A stretch of 64,000 bases of DNA from Sciurus carolinensis. Its lineage: Eukaryota > Chordata > Mammalia > Rodentia > Sciuridae. The stretch is taken from assembly GCF_902686445.1 (NCBI RefSeq), contig NC_062224.1, positions 53,691,156 through 53,755,155 of the forward strand, written 5' to 3'. Made by a program: the position numbers and the translations under genes. The notes below the pieces were generated by a model. The model was given only the letters and a program-made list of their open reading frames with translations. It had not been told where the DNA came from and ran no database searches. The number at the start of each line of letters is the position of its first letter. The stretch's first letter is position 1. Positions 59,995-64,000 of the stretch are shown in pieces.

Positions 59995-60022
59995 ATGTGT
60001 GTGTGTGTGTGTGTGTGTGTGT
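59995..60022. repeat. (GT)n microsatellite
   Basis: About 14 GT units. Confidence 0.93.
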
Positions 60023-61259
60023 TTAATCACCAGGATCAAAATCCTCCTGGAAACTGAAGATTCCAGAATCTTTATGAACAATTTTAATCTCTCTTCTGAA
60101 TAAGTCACTTTGTGTAAGAGTACTTTCTTCTGAATTCGGCCATCTCCAGGATAATTACCATTTGGCCATGTGGAAAAGTAAGGGAGATTGATGAGGCTGA
60201 ATTAGACGTAGGCAAGAGAGGCATTGGGAGGTTCCAAGGTAACATAATCAAATTCATAGGTTTGGCAGGATAACTTTTTAAGTGGAAATTATATTGTTAT
60301 ATTTATTCTTATCTGTAAAATTATAATAATAATGCCTACATTTGTAGGGTGTTCCTGAGGGTTAAATGCATTTGTGTATGTAAATACTGGAATGATCACT
60401 GGCTTACAGGGTTTGATATTACTCTTATATAAGCTATTTCAACCTCTGAATCATCAGAATAATATTCTGTAAATTGTTGACCACACATTTGGGGAAAAAT
60501 ATAATAAATAATTGTTATTTTAAGGGAAAATTTATTATCTTAAGGGAAAGAGAGTAAGTGATTAAATGAAATCACCTATTTTTATTTTTCACCTTGGAAA
60601 TTTCACATTGAAAATGTACTTAGGCATTATCTAATCTTACTATCTTATGTCTTCAAATGAGGAAACAAGATCAGGAGAAGCGTAGCCACCTGCAAAGCCC
60701 ATAGGTAGATGGGAAGTAAGCCACTTCTAGCACTCAGTGCTTACAGTGTTCCACCCATTTTGCCATTTTGTATATAAATCAAAAAATTCACAGGCAGAGA
60801 TTCAAGCCACTGGCATCCAATCATAGCATAGGTTTTCTTCTGGAGATACTCCATCTCTGGAATTTGACACGTCTCATGTTAAGTGTTACCTCAAATGGAG
60901 TCATGTGCTGGAGAGTTTGTACTGTATTGAAAGAGGCCAAGATCTTGTGACAGGCTTTGGTCTATTGGTTTGATTTGGAAAATTACACATAGCTTCCTAG
61001 TGCCCCACAAATTAAAGTAGAGTTACTATAATTTAGTTTTAGAAGTCATTCAACATTGGTATTTCTCACTTCTTTTCAGCCACTTTGTGTTCAATGAGTT
61101 GCCATAAAAAATTAAAAACAGCTTCTCATATTCCCTGATGATATTATGATTACAGTTGTGTTGGATCAATTTGAAAGCATCTTTGCTGTATTGTGCTAAT
61201 ATTTCTGAAATCATATTGATACTGAGTCCTTTGTCTAACATCTTGTTTCATTCTACTTA
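60023..61259. other. intergenic DNA with possible MIR relic
   Basis: 60590-60740 ('gaggaaacaagatcaggagaag', 'aagcccataggtagatgggaag') recalls an antisense MIR. No gene. Confidence 0.4.
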
Positions 61260-61960
61260 GTTGAGCCTTTTAAAATTCCTTTCTGGAATGATTTGTAGTT
61301 CCCACTGTCAAAGTCTTACATAAATCTTATTAGATTTATGCAATTTCATTTTTATGTTATTGTAAATAGCATCGTTTATTTAACTTTGAGTGTTTTCCCC
61401 CTAATAGTTGGAAATAAATTGGTTTTTGTATCTGGTGACCTTCCTAAACTCACCTATCAGTCTTAGTAGTTGATTTGTAGATTCCTAATGTTTTCTAGGC
61501 AGACAATCATGTTATTGACTATTATAGAAGTTATACTTCTTCCTGCTCCACCTCTATATTTGGGTTTCTTTCCACAGCTTCATTGCACTGCTTGAGCCCT
61601 GAAGCACAATTTGAACAGAATAGAAGATACAATGGTGATTAAGAGTGATTAAGTATGATATTAGCTGCAGACTTTACATAGCTATCCTTTGCCTGTTTGA
61701 GTAGTTGACTTTCTGTGAATATTAGGTGTTAGAATTTTGTCAAATACTTTCATGTATCTAATTAGATAATTACATGGTATTTATTTTATTCTACTAATAT
61801 ACCAAATTGCTCTTTTGTTAAGCTATACTTATATCCTGATGCCCCCTTAATCTCACTATATTTTGTTTGATATATTACAATATTTAACTTGTTAATATTT
61901 TATCACACATTTTTCTATCTGTTGTGCCTTTTTTCTTATTTTCCTAATAGGGTACCACTA
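61260..61960 (-). pseudogene. old L1 ORF2 fragment, antisense
   Basis: Plus strand 'cttagtagttgatttgtagattcctaatgttttctaggcagacaatcatgtta', 'cttcttcctgctccacctctatatttggg' and 'gtgttagaattttgtcaaatactttcatgt' follow reversed ORF2, more decayed than the 57-59 kb copy. Confidence 0.65.
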
Positions 61961-62087
61961 GCTGCACTAAATAAGTTGGTAAGTGTTCCCTATGAATCCA
62001 TCTTCTAAAAAACATGTTTACAGACCTAGTGTATCTTTTTTTTTCTTAACTCTCTAAAAGCTCTATTTATTTTATTTTATTTTTTTC

Positions 62088-62372
62088 ATTTTTACAGACT
62101 GCATTTTGATTCACTGTATACAAATGGGGTACAAATTTTTGTTTCTATGGTTGTATATGATATAGATTCACACCATTTGTGTAATCATACTTGTACACAG
62201 GGTAATGATGTCTGTCTGATTCCACTGTCTTTCATGCCCTCGCCCCTTCCCCCCCCCCTCATTTCCCTCTACCTAATCCAAAGTTCCTTCATTCTTCTCT
62301 CACCCCCCACCCCCATTATGTATCATTATCCACTTATCAGAGAAAACATTTAACCTTTGTTTTTTGGGGATT
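62088..62372 (-). mobile_element. L1 3' UTR, antisense
   Basis: Same 3' UTR as 588-976 and 45945-46222: 'cattttgattcactgtatacaaatggggtac', 'atgatgtctgtctgattcc', C-rich tract (62245-62260), 'cacttatcagagaaaacattt' and 'ggggattggcttcc'. T-rich DNA upstream on the plus strand (62037-62090) would be the A-tail. Confidence 0.82.
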
Positions 62373-63579
62373 GGCTTCCAATTCCATCCCCTTCTTCCTT
62401 CCCCTGGCTATAAGTCCATTATTGTAAGAAAACATGGAACTCTCTATTATGTTCATATTTTTCAACTCTTCTAAATAGAATTTTGTGAAAATCAGAATAG
62501 ATTCTGATTTTCAAGGGGAACCCTGTGTTTGAGGGTTTCACATATGTTCTCCAATAAATGTCTTTTTCTAGTGTGCTTGCTTTAGAATATAAAGTGGTCC
62601 TATGCCCAATGCAAAGGTTCCAAAGAGAGCTACCAGTTGTCTCCCCACCAAGTGTGAAATGCTCTCAGATGAGAAAACAAATTGCAAGGTAAAAAGCAAG
62701 AAAAGACAGCTATATGAGAAAGGAGGTTGCTATGAGTAGTTCTAGAAGACTGTTCCAAAGGGTTCAGAAAGCCTGTGAGTAAAGCAGAGAGGTGGAGCCA
62801 GAATCAAAATAACAATTTTGAGTACCATTTAGAAAAACCATAATTATATTTTTACTGACGTTCCACCAAATTTATATTTGTCAAAATATTCTAACAGGTT
62901 TCAACTTTTGCCTGTTCACAGTTTGAGAATGAAATTAATTCCACGATCTTATGTTTATAAATTCAACAATTTCCAGGCTTCCTGAAACCTGCTGTTGTAA
63001 AGTTGTTTAAAATGTTGTTAACCTTACTCCATGTGGTGCTGAAGTATGTCAGCCACAAGATTTACCTATTCTTTACCAAAAGTATATGGAGATCATGTGA
63101 TTCTTTGGGTTATGTATGATTTCCCCAGTGGTCTAAGAATTCACTACAGAAAGAAGCAAGGGCCCCCTCCACAACTTCTGCACATGAGCACAAGAGGCAT
63201 TACAGTAAATATGTGGCACTGTTGGAAAAGCCTGAATGTAAACATCCTGAGAGTCTCAGGTTCCCGTTTGGGGTGTGTCCTGGGATTGGACCCACCACAC
63301 ATTGGTTTTCATGCTTTTCCAGTGCCCTTGGAGATATGGTTCATAATCAGTGCTAGCAGTAACTGTTGCTATGATTAGTAAATTAGTTGATAAATATTCT
63401 CAGGCAGGCATGTATTTTTATCTGGAAAACGTATTGGGCCCAATCTTGCAACTGGTTAAATGTTGTGAACTTAATGGAATCCATGGCTTTTTTTTTCCAA
63501 CTGTTAACTGCCTTTGGGATTAGTTCACTCCTTTCTATTCCCCACTAATTACTTCACTAGTCATAATTCATCTTTCTGA
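62373..63579. other. intergenic DNA, no gene seen
   Basis: A 110-codon frame at 63046-63378 lacks domain signs and splice context; not accepted. No repeat recognised. Confidence 0.4.
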
Positions 63580-63895
63580 TCAGTGGAATGGACAAAGGGG
63601 AATGAAGGGAAGGGAGTGGGGATGGAATATGAATCTGAACTTTCTTATGTACATATATGAATATACCACAGTGAATCTCACCATACGTATATCCACAAGA
63701 CACTAATTTAAAAAAATATTAGCAAATAGCAGAAAGACAGTAGAGTAGAGGGTAGGGAACAGGGGAAGGGAGAAGGGCATGGAATTGGAAGTACTGGGGA
63801 GTGAATTAGAATAAACTATATTTCATGCTTTTATAGTTATGTCAGAATGAATCCTAATATTATGTATAACTAAAAAGAACCAATAAAAATAATAA
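63580..63895 (+). mobile_element. L1 3' UTR (second type), plus strand
   Basis: G/A-rich 'gacaaaggggaatgaagggaagggag', 'tatgtacatatatgaatataccacagtgaatctcacc', 'gttatgtcagaatgaatcctaatattatgtataactaaaaagaaccaataaaaataat' is the end of a rodent L1 3' UTR with A-rich tail. Different from the 3' UTR type at 588, 45945 and 62088. Confidence 0.75.
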
Positions 63896-64000
63896 TTCAT
63901 GTTCTCCCAGATCAAAGTGTCAGTCTCCTGACTTCACACCTTCTTCTCTTTGCTCTATAGATTCTCCAGGGAGAAGTCAGGCAATTTCTATAACATCTGT
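63896..64000. other. window end, no feature
   Basis: Short unique-looking end segment. Confidence 0.4.

Noticed and set aside
63046..63378. 110-codon plus-strand open frame near the window end
   Set aside because: No domain, no Kozak or exon context, composition like surrounding non-coding DNA.

Overview
The window is AT-rich mammalian genomic DNA, mostly interspersed repeats, and almost certainly from a rodent of the squirrel family (Sciuridae). The main clue is the repeated presence of tRNA-Ala/ID-type SINEs (box-A/box-B core, 'gagctcagttggtagagtgcttgcc...ggttcaatccccagcacc' type) together with composite B1-plus-ID SINEs of the kind described from squirrels (MEN type). A rodent IAP-like provirus and old L1, L2, MIR, MaLR and ERVL relics fit this. 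The family assignment is inference from repeat types, not a database match. There is no prokaryotic feature: no operon, CRISPR array or bacterial promoter.

Layout. 0-12 kb: L1, L2, MIR, ID and MaLR LTR relics with no gene. 12.2-14.2 kb: a minus-strand processed retropseudogene of PDE3B (first-exon coding region with its CpG-rich 5' end), bounded by a perfect 17-bp target-site duplication and an oligo(dA) tail. 14.2-30.4 kb: repeat-rich, gene-free DNA, including an antisense L1 (18.4-20 kb), a HAL1/L1M relic (23.8-25 kb), an ERVL-type LTR nested inside a MaLR-type LTR (25.5-26.5 kb), an old L1 (27.1-28.2 kb) and a young composite SINE with 13-bp TSD (28.8 kb). 30.4-37.7 kb: a provirus with IAP-like LTRs, tRNA-Phe primer-binding site, betaretroviral gag relic, polypurine tract and perfect 6-bp target duplication. 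Its interior after gag is not recognisable pol/env. Instead it holds about 4 kb of non-coding sequence and two ERV1-like LTR segments. 37.7-40.4 kb: unique DNA with a MIR. 40.4-44.4 kb: two antisense L1 segments with a broken fragment of CGAS (5'UTR plus N-terminal region into the nucleotidyltransferase core) between them. 44.4-53.5 kb: unique DNA with several SINEs, a twin-primed (5'-inverted) L1 and a diverged ~105-bp tandem duplication. 53.7-56.4 kb: a CpG island followed by three exon-like segments with good splice sites, the only locus that looks like the 5' end of a genuine intron-containing gene. Its frame is interrupted and I do not recognise the product. 56.4-64 kb: L1 (57.2-59.4 kb antisense ORF2; 61.3-62 kb; 3' ends at 62.1 and 63.6 kb), SINEs and microsatellites.

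No intact, recognisable protein-coding gene was found. The informative loci are the chimeric provirus, the two host-gene pseudogenes (PDE3B and CGAS) and the CpG-island locus at 54 kb.
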